40,534 nt of DNA from Phycisphaeraceae bacterium. GTDB lineage: Bacteria; Planctomycetota; Phycisphaerae; Phycisphaerales; Zrk34. The translations under genes were made by a program, and so were the position numbers. The notes below the pieces were generated by a model that was not told where the DNA came from, did not search any database, and was given only the letters and a program-made list of their open reading frames with translations. This document shows, piece after piece, positions 6,959-16,104 of this stretch (its first letter is position 1; each line of letters starts with the position of its first letter). The stretch is from assembly GCA_028284925.1 (NCBI GenBank), contig JANQQT010000272.1, positions 1 to 40,534 of the forward strand, written 5' to 3'.

Positions 6959-9469
6959 ATGAAACCCACTTACGAACGCGCCCCATCCCAGCACATTCTT
7001 TCGATTTGCCTGGCGACGCTACTTATTTCCTCCACTGCGTATGCCCGGCCATCGCTTTCTTCCGTCTATCCACGCGGCGTTCAGCGCGGCACGACGGTTG
7101 AACTCACCTTTAACGGCAGTTACATCAAGGACACGCTCGAACTGGTTATGCATGACCCCGGGATCAAGCCGATCAAGATCACACCTGTCAATAACAATCA
7201 GATCAAAGCCACGGTTCAGGTCTCGGCTGATTGCAGACTCGGCGAGCATCGCCTTCGTCTTCGCACGAATCGCGGATGGTCGGATGCACGCACGGTGTTT
7301 GTTGGAGCCTTGAAGGTTACGCGTGAGAAGGAACCGAACAGCACTATTGAACAAGCGCAAGCGATTTCCATGAACACGACTGTGCATGGCGTTGTTACGG
7401 CTGAGGATATTGATTACTACATTATCGAAGCCAAGAAGGGGCAACGGATCACGGCAGAGGTTGAAGGGATTCGCCTGGGTGTCACGCTTTTCGATCCGCA
7501 CGTTACCATTATGGACGCCAAGCGGTTTGAGCTGGACGCTGCAGATGACACGGCGCTGCTACAACAGGATCCTGTGGCCAGTGCCATCGCTCCGGCAGAT
7601 GGCAAGTACTTCATTGTCGTCCGTGAGAGTGCTTACGGCGGAAGTACGGCTTGTCACTACCGCCTCCACGTTGGCTCTTTCCCCCGCCCTACCGCGGTTT
7701 ACCCGGCAGGCGGGAAGAAGGGTGAAAAACTTAATGTACAATTCCTCGGGGACAAAGCCGGTGTCATCAAGGCCGAGGTCCAACTTCCTAAAGAAACGTC
7801 CACACGACACGGTCTGTTTGCGTCGACCGGAAAGGAAATTTCTCCATCACCCAATTGGATTCGTGTGTCGGATTTTGGCAACTTCCTTGAAAAAGAACCG
7901 AATGATTCCCCTCGGGCGCCTAACAAGTACGAAGCCGCTCCTCCAATTGCGTTCAACGGCATTATTCAGAAAGACAAGGATGCCGACTGGTTCAGCTTCA
8001 TGGCCAAGAAAGGTCGCCGCTATCAAATCCGCGTCTTCGCCCGATCGCTTCGTTCCAAGCTTGATGCCGTCGTCCACGTTTACAACCACCAGATTAAATA
8101 TATCAGCGGCAATGATGACTCCGGGACTGGCAATCACGATTCCCGTGTCGACGTCACCGCCCCTGCGGACGGCCCGATCCACTTCCGCATTCGCGATCAT
8201 CTGCAAAAGGGCGGAGCTGACTATGTGTACCGTGTGGAGGTAACGCCCATTCGTGCCCGGCTGACCCTCTCCATCCCTCACGTGCGTCGATACGATTCGC
8301 AATCCCGTCAATTCGCTTCGATCCCCGCAGGCAATCGCTATCTGGTCTATGTCAGTACGCGACGGGAGAATTTTGGCGGCAACCTTAAATTGTGGGCGGA
8401 AAAGCTTCCAACGGGCGTGACGATGCATGTTCCGATTGTCAAGAGTAACGTCTCGGCAGTCCCTGTTGTCTTTGAAGCGGCGTCTGATGCCAAAGTCGCC
8501 GGTACGCGTGCGAAGCTTAAGGCTAAACTCGATGATCCCAAGCGAGCCATTTCGGGTGAGTTTGTCCAGATTGTCGATCTGGTCAGAGGCAATCCCAATC
8601 AAACCGCTTATTACAGCACAACCCTTCGTGACTTTAATGTGGCCGTCACCCAACCGGCGCCATTCAAAGTTAATATTGTCGAACCTAAAGTACCCATCAC
8701 GCGTGATGGTCGAATGAATATCAAAGTCATCGCCACACGAACCAAAGGCTTCGACGGCCCTATCACACTCACACTCCCCTTCCGGCCACCAGGCGTCAGC
8801 GCACGGTCATCCGTCGTCATTCCCAAAGGTAAGACCGTTGCCTATTACCCCATCAATGCCAACGGCGGCGCGTCTATCGGTGAGTGGCAAATCGCCATGC
8901 TTGGTTCGGCATCCGTCGGCGGCCACACCCAACACGTCTCCACCCAACTCGCCAAACTCACGATCGCTCCGCAATTCGTCACCGGCTCCATCCCTATCGC
9001 CGTCACCGAACAGGGACAGTCCGTTGAGGTGATCGTTAATCTCAACCACGTTACTTCTTTCGAGGGAGAAGCGACGCTCCAACTCTACGGTCTTGTCCAC
9101 GAGTGCAAAGCCACTCCCCTGAAGATCAAGAAGGGACAAAAGGAAGCCGTCTTCACGGTTACGACCACGAAGAAGAGTCCACCCGGTCAACATCGATCCA
9201 TGTTTTGTCAGTTTGTACTTGTTCAACACGGCGAACAGATCGTCCAGTCCCTTGCCGGCGGCGGTGTCCTGCGAATTGATCGCCCGCGACCTAAGATTGT
9301 CGCCAAGAAGCCGGTCAAGAAACCTGTTGCCAAAACGCCGGCCAAACCCAAGCCTAAACCCAAACGCCGACTCACGCGTTTGGAGCAACTTCGTCTTGAA
9401 CAGAAACAGCGAGCCGCTGCCAAGGCCGCTGCGGCGGCGGGTGGCTCAACCGCCAAAAAAAGCGAATAA
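6959..9469 (+). CDS. Secreted protein with pre-peptidase (PPC) beta domains
   Basis: An 836-residue secreted protein. A hydrophobic signal (about residues 12-29, ending AYA) leads into SLSSVYPRGVQRGTTVELTF, an IPT/TIG-like Ig fold typical of planctomycete surface proteins. Two PPC-like beta-sandwiches follow, each opened by an acidic EPN motif: KEPNSTIEQAQAI near residue 125 with DIDYYIIEAKKGQRI, and KEPNDSPRAPNKY near 313 with DADWFSFMAKKGRRY. Later Ig-like beta domains fill the remainder. The last 60 residues are an unusual Lys/Pro/Ala tail (KKPVKKPVAKTPAKPKPKPK, then an RLEQLRLEQKQR helix), which might contact acidic polymer or a partner coiled coil. No catalytic motif is visible. It is probably a scaffold or binding subunit for the neighbouring proteins. 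Confidence 0.85.
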   Translation: MKPTYERAPSQHILSICLATLLISSTAYARPSLSSVYPRGVQRGTTVELTFNGSYIKDTLELVMHDPGIKPIKITPVNNNQIKATVQVSADCRLGEHRLRLRTNRGWSDARTVFVGALKVTREKEPNSTIEQAQAISMNTTVHGVVTAEDIDYYIIEAKKGQRITAEVEGIRLGVTLFDPHVTIMDAKRFELDAADDTALLQQDPVASAIAPADGKYFIVVRESAYGGSTACHYRLHVGSFPRPTAVYPAGGKKGEKLNVQFLGDKAGVIKAEVQLPKETSTRHGLFASTGKEISPSPNWIRVSDFGNFLEKEPNDSPRAPNKYEAAPPIAFNGIIQKDKDADWFSFMAKKGRRYQIRVFARSLRSKLDAVVHVYNHQIKYISGNDDSGTGNHDSRVDVTAPADGPIHFRIRDHLQKGGADYVYRVEVTPIRARLTLSIPHVRRYDSQSRQFASIPAGNRYLVYVSTRRENFGGNLKLWAEKLPTGVTMHVPIVKSNVSAVPVVFEAASDAKVAGTRAKLKAKLDDPKRAISGEFVQIVDLVRGNPNQTAYYSTTLRDFNVAVTQPAPFKVNIVEPKVPITRDGRMNIKVIATRTKGFDGPITLTLPFRPPGVSARSSVVIPKGKTVAYYPINANGGASIGEWQIAMLGSASVGGHTQHVSTQLAKLTIAPQFVTGSIPIAVTEQGQSVEVIVNLNHVTSFEGEATLQLYGLVHECKATPLKIKKGQKEAVFTVTTTKKSPPGQHRSMFCQFVLVQHGEQIVQSLAGGGVLRIDRPRPKIVAKKPVKKPVAKTPAKPKPKPKRRLTRLEQLRLEQKQRAAAKAAAAAGGSTAKKSE

Positions 9470-9538
9470 CCCGTCTTTTTTTAGAATTAGTCCACTGGAA
9501 GCCAAATTCTTCGCAAACATCTATCAAGGTCGATCCAT

Positions 9539-12016
9539 ATGCTGAACTTTAAGAAACCCATACATTTTCTCACAGCACTAGCACTGTTTTTTTGTCTGCC
9601 CGTCGCATCCCATGCAGCGACAAAGTCTCCCGCAACATCTCACAAGATCGTTGACATTCAAGTCTTTCCCAAGGATGTGTCTCTCTTTTCATCGCGTGAT
9701 TCCCAATCCATCATTGTCCAGGCGGTACGCGCGGACGGCGTCACGCTTGACGTCACGTCCAAAGCCAGGTTTTCCATCCTTGACAGCGCCATTGCCAAAG
9801 CCTCGGGAAATGTGATCAGGGGCGTTAAGGACGGGGCCACCAAAATTCGCATTCAATACGCAGGCAGAAAGTTTGACCTGCCGCTGAAAGTTTCCGGCGC
9901 GACTAAGGACCGGCCTATCAGTTTTCGCCTAGACGTGATGCCGGTCCTTACCAAAGCGGGCTGCAATACCGGATCCTGTCACGGAGCCGCACGAGGCAAA
10001 GACGGATTTCATCTTTCTCTCTTTGGGTATGACCCAGCAAGGGATTACAACGATATAACGCGACAGCTTTCCGGTCGACGTATCAATCTCGCCCTTCCAC
10101 ATGAAAGCCTGCTAATTGAGAAGGGAATTGGGGCAGTTAATCACACGGGTGGTGAGAAGATCAAGAAGGGTTCTCCACTCTACAAGACACTGGTCCGCTG
10201 GATCGAAGCGGGAGCGCCCAATGACGATGTCTCCAAGGTCGCCAAGGTCAATCGTATTGAGATTTACCCGAAATCGATGGTGCTTGAAGGCGCCGGCGCC
10301 AAACAGCAACTCACTGTTCGCGCTGTGTACTCGGATGGAACCAATCGCGACATCACCTCCCGTGCCTCTTTCATCACCAACAATGAAAGATCAGCCGCAA
10401 TAAGTGAAACGGGGGCCATAACCGCCGGTGTACGGGGGGAAGCATTTGTGATGGCTCGCTTCGACGCATTCACGGTCGGTAGCCCGGTCATCGTTTTGCC
10501 CAAGAATGCCAAGCTCGACTGGCCCAACATCCCTGAAAACAACTATGTTGACAAACTCATCAATGCCAAACTCAAGAAGCTACGCATGACGCCCAGCGAG
10601 CTGTGCTCCGACCGCATCTTTATTCGACGAGCGTATCTTGACATCATTGGTAAAGTTCCCACACCAGAAGCTTTTCAGAAATTCATCGCTGACAAGGATC
10701 CGAAGAAGCGGGACAAGCTGGTGGATGAACTACTCGGCCGCAAGGAATTCGTCGAGATGTGGGTCATGAAGTTTGCTGAACTTCTGCAGATTCGTTCCGA
10801 TGGCAATGTCAATCGCGGTATCAGTTATAAGGCCACCGTCCTTTACTACAACTGGCTGCAAGAACAGATCGCCAACAACGTGCCGATGAACAAGATCGTT
10901 CAGCAGCTACTCAGCTCGAAGGGCGGCACGTTCTCCAACCCCGCATCCAACTTCTACCAGATCGAACGGGATAACCTGAAGGTCACGGAAAACGTCGCCC
11001 AGGTCTTTATGGGAATGCGCATTCAGTGTGCCCAGTGCCACAACCACCCCTTTGATCGCTGGACCATGGATGACTATTACGGGTTTATGGCGTTCTTTAC
11101 GCAAATCGGCCGTAAGCGTGCGGAGGATCCCCGGGAGACCATCGTTTATAACCGTGGGTCCGGCAACTCCGTCCACCCGGTCGGGCGACGTGTCATGGCA
11201 CCGAAGTTTCTCGGCGGCGTGGCGCCCGATACCAAGGGCAAGGATCGACGCGAAGTTCTTGCGCAGTGGCTCGCCTCACCCAAGAACCCGTTCTTTGCCA
11301 GAAACCTCTCCAATATCGTCTGGGCGCATTTCTTTGGTCGCGGTATTGTTGAACCCGTGGACGATGTTCGTATCTCCAACCCCCCTTCCAACGGCCCTCT
11401 TCTTGATGCATTGGCGCAGCGTTTCACATCATACAATTATGATTTCAAGAAGCTTGTGCGGGACATCTGTACATCGCGTACATATCAACTTTCAACGCGT
11501 GCCAATCCCTCCAACGAGTTGGATCATCGCAATTTTTCACGCTCGGCGGTGCGGCGCATTCGCGCGGAAGTCCTTTATGATGTCATCTCCTCTGTCACGA
11601 ATACGGCTAACAATAACAAATTCCGGGGTCTCCCTCGTGGCGCACGTGCCGTCCAGATTGCGGACGGTCGGACGTCCACCTACTTCCTCACGACGTTCGG
11701 CAGAGCCACACGAGAAACCGTTTGCTCGTGCGAGGTAAAGATGGAACCGAATCTATCTCAGGCTCTTCATCTCATCAATGGAAGCGTTCAGGCCAAGATT
11801 GCTCAGGGAGGCGTCGTCGCCAAACTCCTTGCCACGAAGAAATCCCCAAAGCAGATCGTTGATTACCTTTACATGCATCTGCTTTCCCGGAAGCCTTCCA
11901 AGAAGGAAATGGATCGGTTCAACAAATTCCTAGCCGAAGACAAGAATACACGACAAGTCCTCGAAGATATTTTCTGGGCTTTAGTCAACAGCAAGGAATT
12001 CATCTTCAACCACTAA
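9539..12016 (+). CDS. Secreted Big2-DUF1549-DUF1553 protein with haem-type motifs
   Basis: An 825-residue exported protein with a signal peptide of about 27 residues ending in SHA. Domain order: a Big2-like Ig fold (about 38-118), a cytochrome-like segment with CNTGSCHG (Cys142, Cys147, His148, a CX4CH form), a second Big2-like fold (about 236-320), DUF1549 (about 335-540) containing CAQCH (Cys497, Cys500, His501) in the family signature QCAQCHNHPFDRW, and DUF1553 (about 570-825) with the ending LVNSKEFIFNH. The paired domains are characteristic of planctomycetes, and the CXXCH site could attach haem c. Its reaction is unknown. It lies 69 nt after the PPC gene and 54 nt before the cytochrome-WD40 gene, so the proteins are likely co-expressed in the periplasm. 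Confidence 0.92.
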   Translation: MLNFKKPIHFLTALALFFCLPVASHAATKSPATSHKIVDIQVFPKDVSLFSSRDSQSIIVQAVRADGVTLDVTSKARFSILDSAIAKASGNVIRGVKDGATKIRIQYAGRKFDLPLKVSGATKDRPISFRLDVMPVLTKAGCNTGSCHGAARGKDGFHLSLFGYDPARDYNDITRQLSGRRINLALPHESLLIEKGIGAVNHTGGEKIKKGSPLYKTLVRWIEAGAPNDDVSKVAKVNRIEIYPKSMVLEGAGAKQQLTVRAVYSDGTNRDITSRASFITNNERSAAISETGAITAGVRGEAFVMARFDAFTVGSPVIVLPKNAKLDWPNIPENNYVDKLINAKLKKLRMTPSELCSDRIFIRRAYLDIIGKVPTPEAFQKFIADKDPKKRDKLVDELLGRKEFVEMWVMKFAELLQIRSDGNVNRGISYKATVLYYNWLQEQIANNVPMNKIVQQLLSSKGGTFSNPASNFYQIERDNLKVTENVAQVFMGMRIQCAQCHNHPFDRWTMDDYYGFMAFFTQIGRKRAEDPRETIVYNRGSGNSVHPVGRRVMAPKFLGGVAPDTKGKDRREVLAQWLASPKNPFFARNLSNIVWAHFFGRGIVEPVDDVRISNPPSNGPLLDALAQRFTSYNYDFKKLVRDICTSRTYQLSTRANPSNELDHRNFSRSAVRRIRAEVLYDVISSVTNTANNNKFRGLPRGARAVQIADGRTSTYFLTTFGRATRETVCSCEVKMEPNLSQALHLINGSVQAKIAQGGVVAKLLATKKSPKQIVDYLYMHLLSRKPSKKEMDRFNKFLAEDKNTRQVLEDIFWALVNSKEFIFNH

Positions 12017-12070
12017 TTACCGGACAGTCGCATGACGCCTCGGTATTCCCTTCAATTCGGATAGTCACGT

Positions 12071-15000
12071 ATGTTACATTTAACACGGTTAACCCTACTT
12101 ACCGCCCTGTTTTTCATGTTGCCCGCGGCTTTGCTTCATGGCGCCGCCAAGCCTGAGAAGCAGCTCAAGAAGATCACCTTCGAGGAACACGTCAAACCTC
12201 TCCTGCGTGAACATTGCTTTTCCTGCCATAACCCTGACAAAAAGAAGGCGGACCTCGACCTCACAACCTTTACCAATCTCATGGCCGGCTCAAGCTCCGG
12301 CGAGGTGGTCGTCGCAGGCGACCCGGCGGACTCAACGCTCTTCCTGAATATCGATCATCAGGAAGAACCACACATGCCACCTAAAAAGCCGAAGCTTCCC
12401 GCAGCGCAGATATCTCTCATAAAGAATTGGATCAGCGGCGGCCTTCTTGAGAACTCCGGCTCGAAGGCCAAGCCGCTGAAGAAAAAAGTCTCCATCGCAC
12501 TAACCGGCGCGCCCATCGGCAAACCCACGGGCCCGGCGGCGTTTCCCACGACTCTCCTTGAAGAACCGGTCGTCTACACACCCAAGACGACCGCCCTTAC
12601 TGCAATCGCGCACAGTCCGTGGGCCCCCCTGCTTGCCATTGCCGGGCAAAAGCAAGTCATTCTTTACAACTCCCAGACCCATCAGACGCTAGGCATCCTT
12701 CCATTCCGCGAAGGACCGATTCACGCACTGCGTTTCAGCCGAAATGGATCGCTACTCCTCGCTGCGGGCGGTCGCGGTGCTCAGAAAGGCATCAGCGTTG
12801 TCTTCGATGTCAAAACCGGTAAACGCATCGTGCAAGTCGGGGATGAGCTTGACTCAGTGCTCGCGTCAGACATCAGTGCTGACCAATCCATGATCGTAAT
12901 CGGCGGACCTTCCAAGCTTGTTAAGGTTTTTTCGACATCATCCACCAAGCTGAAGTATCAAATCAAGAAGCATACCGACTGGGTGACAGCCGCTGCATTT
13001 AGTCCTGACGGGGTACTCCTCGCCACCGGCGATCGAAACGGCGGACTTTTCGTCTGGGAAGCCGATAATGGCGGAAGGTTCTACGACCTTCGGGGCCACC
13101 GCGGCCGCATTACCGCCATTGCGTGGCGACCTGATGCCAATGCATTTGCTTCCGCCTCAGAAGATGGCTCGGTCATGATCTGGAATATGCTCAACGGCAC
13201 TCGTATCGCGCGTTTTACAGCTCATTCAGGCGGCGCCCTGGACGTTCGCTACGCCCATGATGGTCGAATCGTTACGGCAGGACGTGATCGACGCGTCAAA
13301 GTATGGAATGGCAGCGGTCGAATCATCAAACAGTTTCCGGCCTTTGCGGACCTCGCACTCAGGGCCACGTTCACGCAGGATGGCAAGAAAATCTTTGCAG
13401 GCGACTGGCGTGGTGACATTCGGGCATGGGATATCACTTCCGCCAAGCAGGTCGCTTCCGTCAGAACCGCCCTTCCCACTCTCGACATGCGGATCGCTGC
13501 GGCTACTGCGATACACGCCAAGGCCAAGATCGCTTATCAGGCATTGGTCAAGAAACAATCCAGACTCGAAGCCCAGAGTGCAAAAGCCCGAGAGCAAATC
13601 AGGACACTCAATACTCAAATAGCGCAACAGCGTTCGGAAGAGAAACGCATCATCGATGCCCTTGCCAAGCTTGATACCTCCATCAAAACCAATGCTAACC
13701 GTCTCGCTCGCACGACCAGTGTGATCGCCACGCTTCGCAATCAGATCGGTCAACACCAGAAAGCCATCCCCATCGCCCAAAAGGCTCTTGCAGATCTGAA
13801 TGCGAAAATCGCCGCCAACGCCAAATCACTTAATGCGAAGAAACGAGCAGCTCAGAAAGCCGCCGAAGCTGCTGCTTACATTGCCGCTGAGGCCGCCAAA
13901 CATCCTAATGATGCGCAACTCAAGTCCGCCGCCGCTGCCGCTGCCCACGCCAATTCCAAGGCCCAGACCGTCCTTGCCGAAGCCAACCATATTGCATCTA
14001 CAGCCAAGACGACCATCGCCGCGGCTACCAACACCGTCAACCAGGCCAAGAAGAACGTTACCACAACTCGGGCGGATGTTGCCGCGATGTTGGGTGTACA
14101 CACCGAGGCTCTCGCGGCAGGCAAGGCACTATCTCAAAAGAGACCCGCCCTTGCCAAGTCCGCCGCGTCCGTCAAGTCACACATCGGCGCACTCGTGGCA
14201 CAACTCACCCCACTTCAAAAACCCGTCACAACAGCCGCAGCACACGCCAAGACCGTGCAAACCGCACGCCTTAATCTCCAGCATACCGAACATCAGATCG
14301 GGCGACTCCGCGCGGCCAAAATCTTCGTACGACTGGATCAGGCAAACGGTGCTCTGGACAAAGCGAAGAGCGTCCACGCATCTGCTGACCAAACGGTCAA
14401 AGAAGTCCAACAAGCCCTTACCGCCAAGGTTTCCGAAGTCGCGTCTCTTCAGTCCGCACTCACCGCTTCCCCTGCTAAGCTCGAGGCCGCCAAGAAGACG
14501 GCTGCCTCCGCCAAGACTAGGTTGGCCCGCGCCAAATCTGATTTCACTTCAGCCAAGACACTCATGGCCTCCATCCAAGGCGAGATTACCAAGCAGACCG
14601 CGAGCATTTCCAAACTTCGATCCGCAACCGTCAGCACTCAAAAGACAGCAGCGGCGGCAACCGAGCTCGCCGCTGACAGTCAAAAGAAGCTTAATCAAGC
14701 CCAATCCAAGCTTGCCCGTGCCGAAGTCCACATTAACAAACTTACCACCGATATTTCGACCACACGACCCGCCCATAAAAGAGCCAAAACATATTTGGCT
14801 GATCTCACGTCCAAACTCACAAAAGCGGTGGCCGCTGCCAAGCCCACGTTAGATGCAATGACTGCCGCCAACCTCGCTGTGACGACCAAATCCAAACAGA
14901 TTCAATCCGCAAGTGCCGCTGTGGCCGCGCGACGGGCCACCATGGACGAAACCCAAACCGCGCTTCAAAAAGCCGCCAAGAAGCTAGCCCAAAACAAAGC

Positions 15001-15826
15001 GCTGCTTCCCAAATTGCAGGCAGCGCTTGCAGAAGCGATCAAAGCGGCCAATGCGAATCCCAAGCAAAAGGCAGCCGCCCAAAAAGTCGAGAAACTGAAG
15101 GCTGAGTTAGATTCTATGACTCATGCCGTTACGACACTTGCAAGACGCGTCCAACAACTCCAAAACATGCTTGTAGAACGCACCTCCGCCCATACTCAAG
15201 TCTCTAAAACACTTGACCAGTTCAATGCTCAACTCAAGCAACTTACGATCGTCCATAAGGCCGCGAAAACTGCTCATCAGCCAAATCAGAACACCGTCGA
15301 TGAACTGACCAGGCAGCAGACCGCAGCCAAGAATTCACTCCAATCTATCGCCGCCAAGCTTACCCAAGTTCATGCTCAACTCAAAGCCGCCCAAAAAGCG
15401 CAAGTCACCGCAAAATCTGCTGTGAACGCAGCACAAAAGTCTTTTGGCATGGCCCAAAGCGACGCCAATGCCAAGACGGCCGCGCACAAAACTACCACAA
15501 ACGCACTAAACAAGGCAAAAGTCTCTCTTTCCGCAGCGCAGAAGCAGATGCCTGCTGCCAAAAAGACACTCGATACTAAGCATGTCGCATACAAGTCTGC
15601 ATCCACCGCCAACACCACAGCCATCACGAAGCTCATCCAGGCACAGAAGCTATACGATCAACTCCCGGCGCGCCTCAAGGAGGCAAAAACCGCCCAAACC
15701 GACATTCAGAATTCGCTCCAATCGGCAAAGGCCGCCCTCGCCGACTCGAGTGCAAAGCTGAAGGATGCCCAGAATATTGTCGATAAGACCGCCAACCAGT
15801 ACCAAGCTGCCCTGCCCAAGCAATGA
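12071..15826 (+). CDS. Secreted cytochrome-WD40 protein with giant coiled-coil tail
   Basis: A 1251-residue exported protein. After a signal peptide (about 1-25) comes a planctomycete PSCyt1 domain with CFSCH (Cys49, Cys52, His53) and a later EPHMPPKK segment that may supply the axial Met. Residues about 180-475 form a WD40 propeller of roughly seven blades, seen as repeats such as AAAFSPDGVLLATGDRNGG with LFVWEAD and AIAWRPDANAFASASEDGS with VMIWNM. From about 475 to the end (some 780 residues) the sequence is rich in Ala, Lys, Gln and Thr with very few Pro or Gly. It contains many LEAAKK/AKTRLARAK-type heptads, which predicts long coiled-coil hairpins. It is the last gene of the export block. 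The tail could span the periplasm or reach the surface, but that is inference. It is longer than usual for such proteins. Confidence 0.9.
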   Translation: MLHLTRLTLLTALFFMLPAALLHGAAKPEKQLKKITFEEHVKPLLREHCFSCHNPDKKKADLDLTTFTNLMAGSSSGEVVVAGDPADSTLFLNIDHQEEPHMPPKKPKLPAAQISLIKNWISGGLLENSGSKAKPLKKKVSIALTGAPIGKPTGPAAFPTTLLEEPVVYTPKTTALTAIAHSPWAPLLAIAGQKQVILYNSQTHQTLGILPFREGPIHALRFSRNGSLLLAAGGRGAQKGISVVFDVKTGKRIVQVGDELDSVLASDISADQSMIVIGGPSKLVKVFSTSSTKLKYQIKKHTDWVTAAAFSPDGVLLATGDRNGGLFVWEADNGGRFYDLRGHRGRITAIAWRPDANAFASASEDGSVMIWNMLNGTRIARFTAHSGGALDVRYAHDGRIVTAGRDRRVKVWNGSGRIIKQFPAFADLALRATFTQDGKKIFAGDWRGDIRAWDITSAKQVASVRTALPTLDMRIAAATAIHAKAKIAYQALVKKQSRLEAQSAKAREQIRTLNTQIAQQRSEEKRIIDALAKLDTSIKTNANRLARTTSVIATLRNQIGQHQKAIPIAQKALADLNAKIAANAKSLNAKKRAAQKAAEAAAYIAAEAAKHPNDAQLKSAAAAAAHANSKAQTVLAEANHIASTAKTTIAAATNTVNQAKKNVTTTRADVAAMLGVHTEALAAGKALSQKRPALAKSAASVKSHIGALVAQLTPLQKPVTTAAAHAKTVQTARLNLQHTEHQIGRLRAAKIFVRLDQANGALDKAKSVHASADQTVKEVQQALTAKVSEVASLQSALTASPAKLEAAKKTAASAKTRLARAKSDFTSAKTLMASIQGEITKQTASISKLRSATVSTQKTAAAATELAADSQKKLNQAQSKLARAEVHINKLTTDISTTRPAHKRAKTYLADLTSKLTKAVAAAKPTLDAMTAANLAVTTKSKQIQSASAAVAARRATMDETQTALQKAAKKLAQNKALLPKLQAALAEAIKAANANPKQKAAAQKVEKLKAELDSMTHAVTTLARRVQQLQNMLVERTSAHTQVSKTLDQFNAQLKQLTIVHKAAKTAHQPNQNTVDELTRQQTAAKNSLQSIAAKLTQVHAQLKAAQKAQVTAKSAVNAAQKSFGMAQSDANAKTAAHKTTTNALNKAKVSLSAAQKQMPAAKKTLDTKHVAYKSASTANTTAITKLIQAQKLYDQLPARLKEAKTAQTDIQNSLQSAKAALADSSAKLKDAQNIVDKTANQYQAALPKQ

Positions 15827-15874
15827 CATCATCTCAGCGATAAATCACAGCCAACCACATTAAATACGCCCGCC

Positions 15875-15903
15875 TTGCATCCCTTAGAATCCACACCTAC
15901 AAT
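15875..15903 (+). promoter_or_regulatory. Sigma70-type promoter of tRNA-Pro
   Basis: TTGCAT (15875-15880), a 17-nt spacer and TACAAT (15898-15903) place a transcription start near 15910, about 20 nt before the tRNA. Spacing and -35 sequence match the candidate small-RNA promoter at 17541. Confidence 0.65.
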
Positions 15904-15929
15904 CGCCATCACATATCCCACCCGGTCAA

Positions 15930-16003
15930 CGGGGCGTAGCTCAGTTTGGTAGAGCGCTGTGTTCGGGACGCAGAGGTCGCTGGTTCAAATCCAGTCGCCC
16001 CGA
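15930..16003 (+). tRNA. tRNA-Pro(CGG)
   Basis: The full cloverleaf can be folded. The acceptor stem CGGGGCG pairs exactly with CGCCCCG, the D arm is GCTC/GAGC, and the anticodon stem is CTGTG/CGCAG around the loop TTCGGGA. The T arm is GCTGG-TTCAAAT-CCAGT. Anticodon CGG lies at 15964-15966 and reads CCG proline codons. A73 is encoded, but the next bases are TT, so CCA must be added after transcription. The leading C1 and overall sequence are typical of bacterial tRNA-Pro. The gene has its own promoter and terminator and is monocistronic. Confidence 0.97.
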
Positions 16004-16012
16004 TTCAGGATT

Positions 16013-16051
16013 AAAACAGCTCGTCGCGTCGATTCACGACGAGCTGTTTTT
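16013..16051 (+). terminator. Intrinsic terminator of tRNA-Pro
   Basis: A 14-bp perfect stem (AAAACAGCTCGTCG with its complement, 10-nt loop) ends in five T, ten bases after the tRNA. The A/T-symmetric base of the stem means it could also stop transcripts arriving from the minus-strand pseudogene. Confidence 0.88.
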
Positions 16052-16104
16052 CATTGCGTGACAGGGCTTCAAGACGTACAAGCCGGCTGTTCGCCAATTT
16101 CCCT

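Noticed and set aside
13800..14852. A 350-codon plus-strand frame rich in Pro, Arg and Ser
   Set aside because: It is the out-of-frame reading of the Ala/Lys-rich coiled-coil tail. The composition is explained by the GCC/AAG-rich codons of the true frame.
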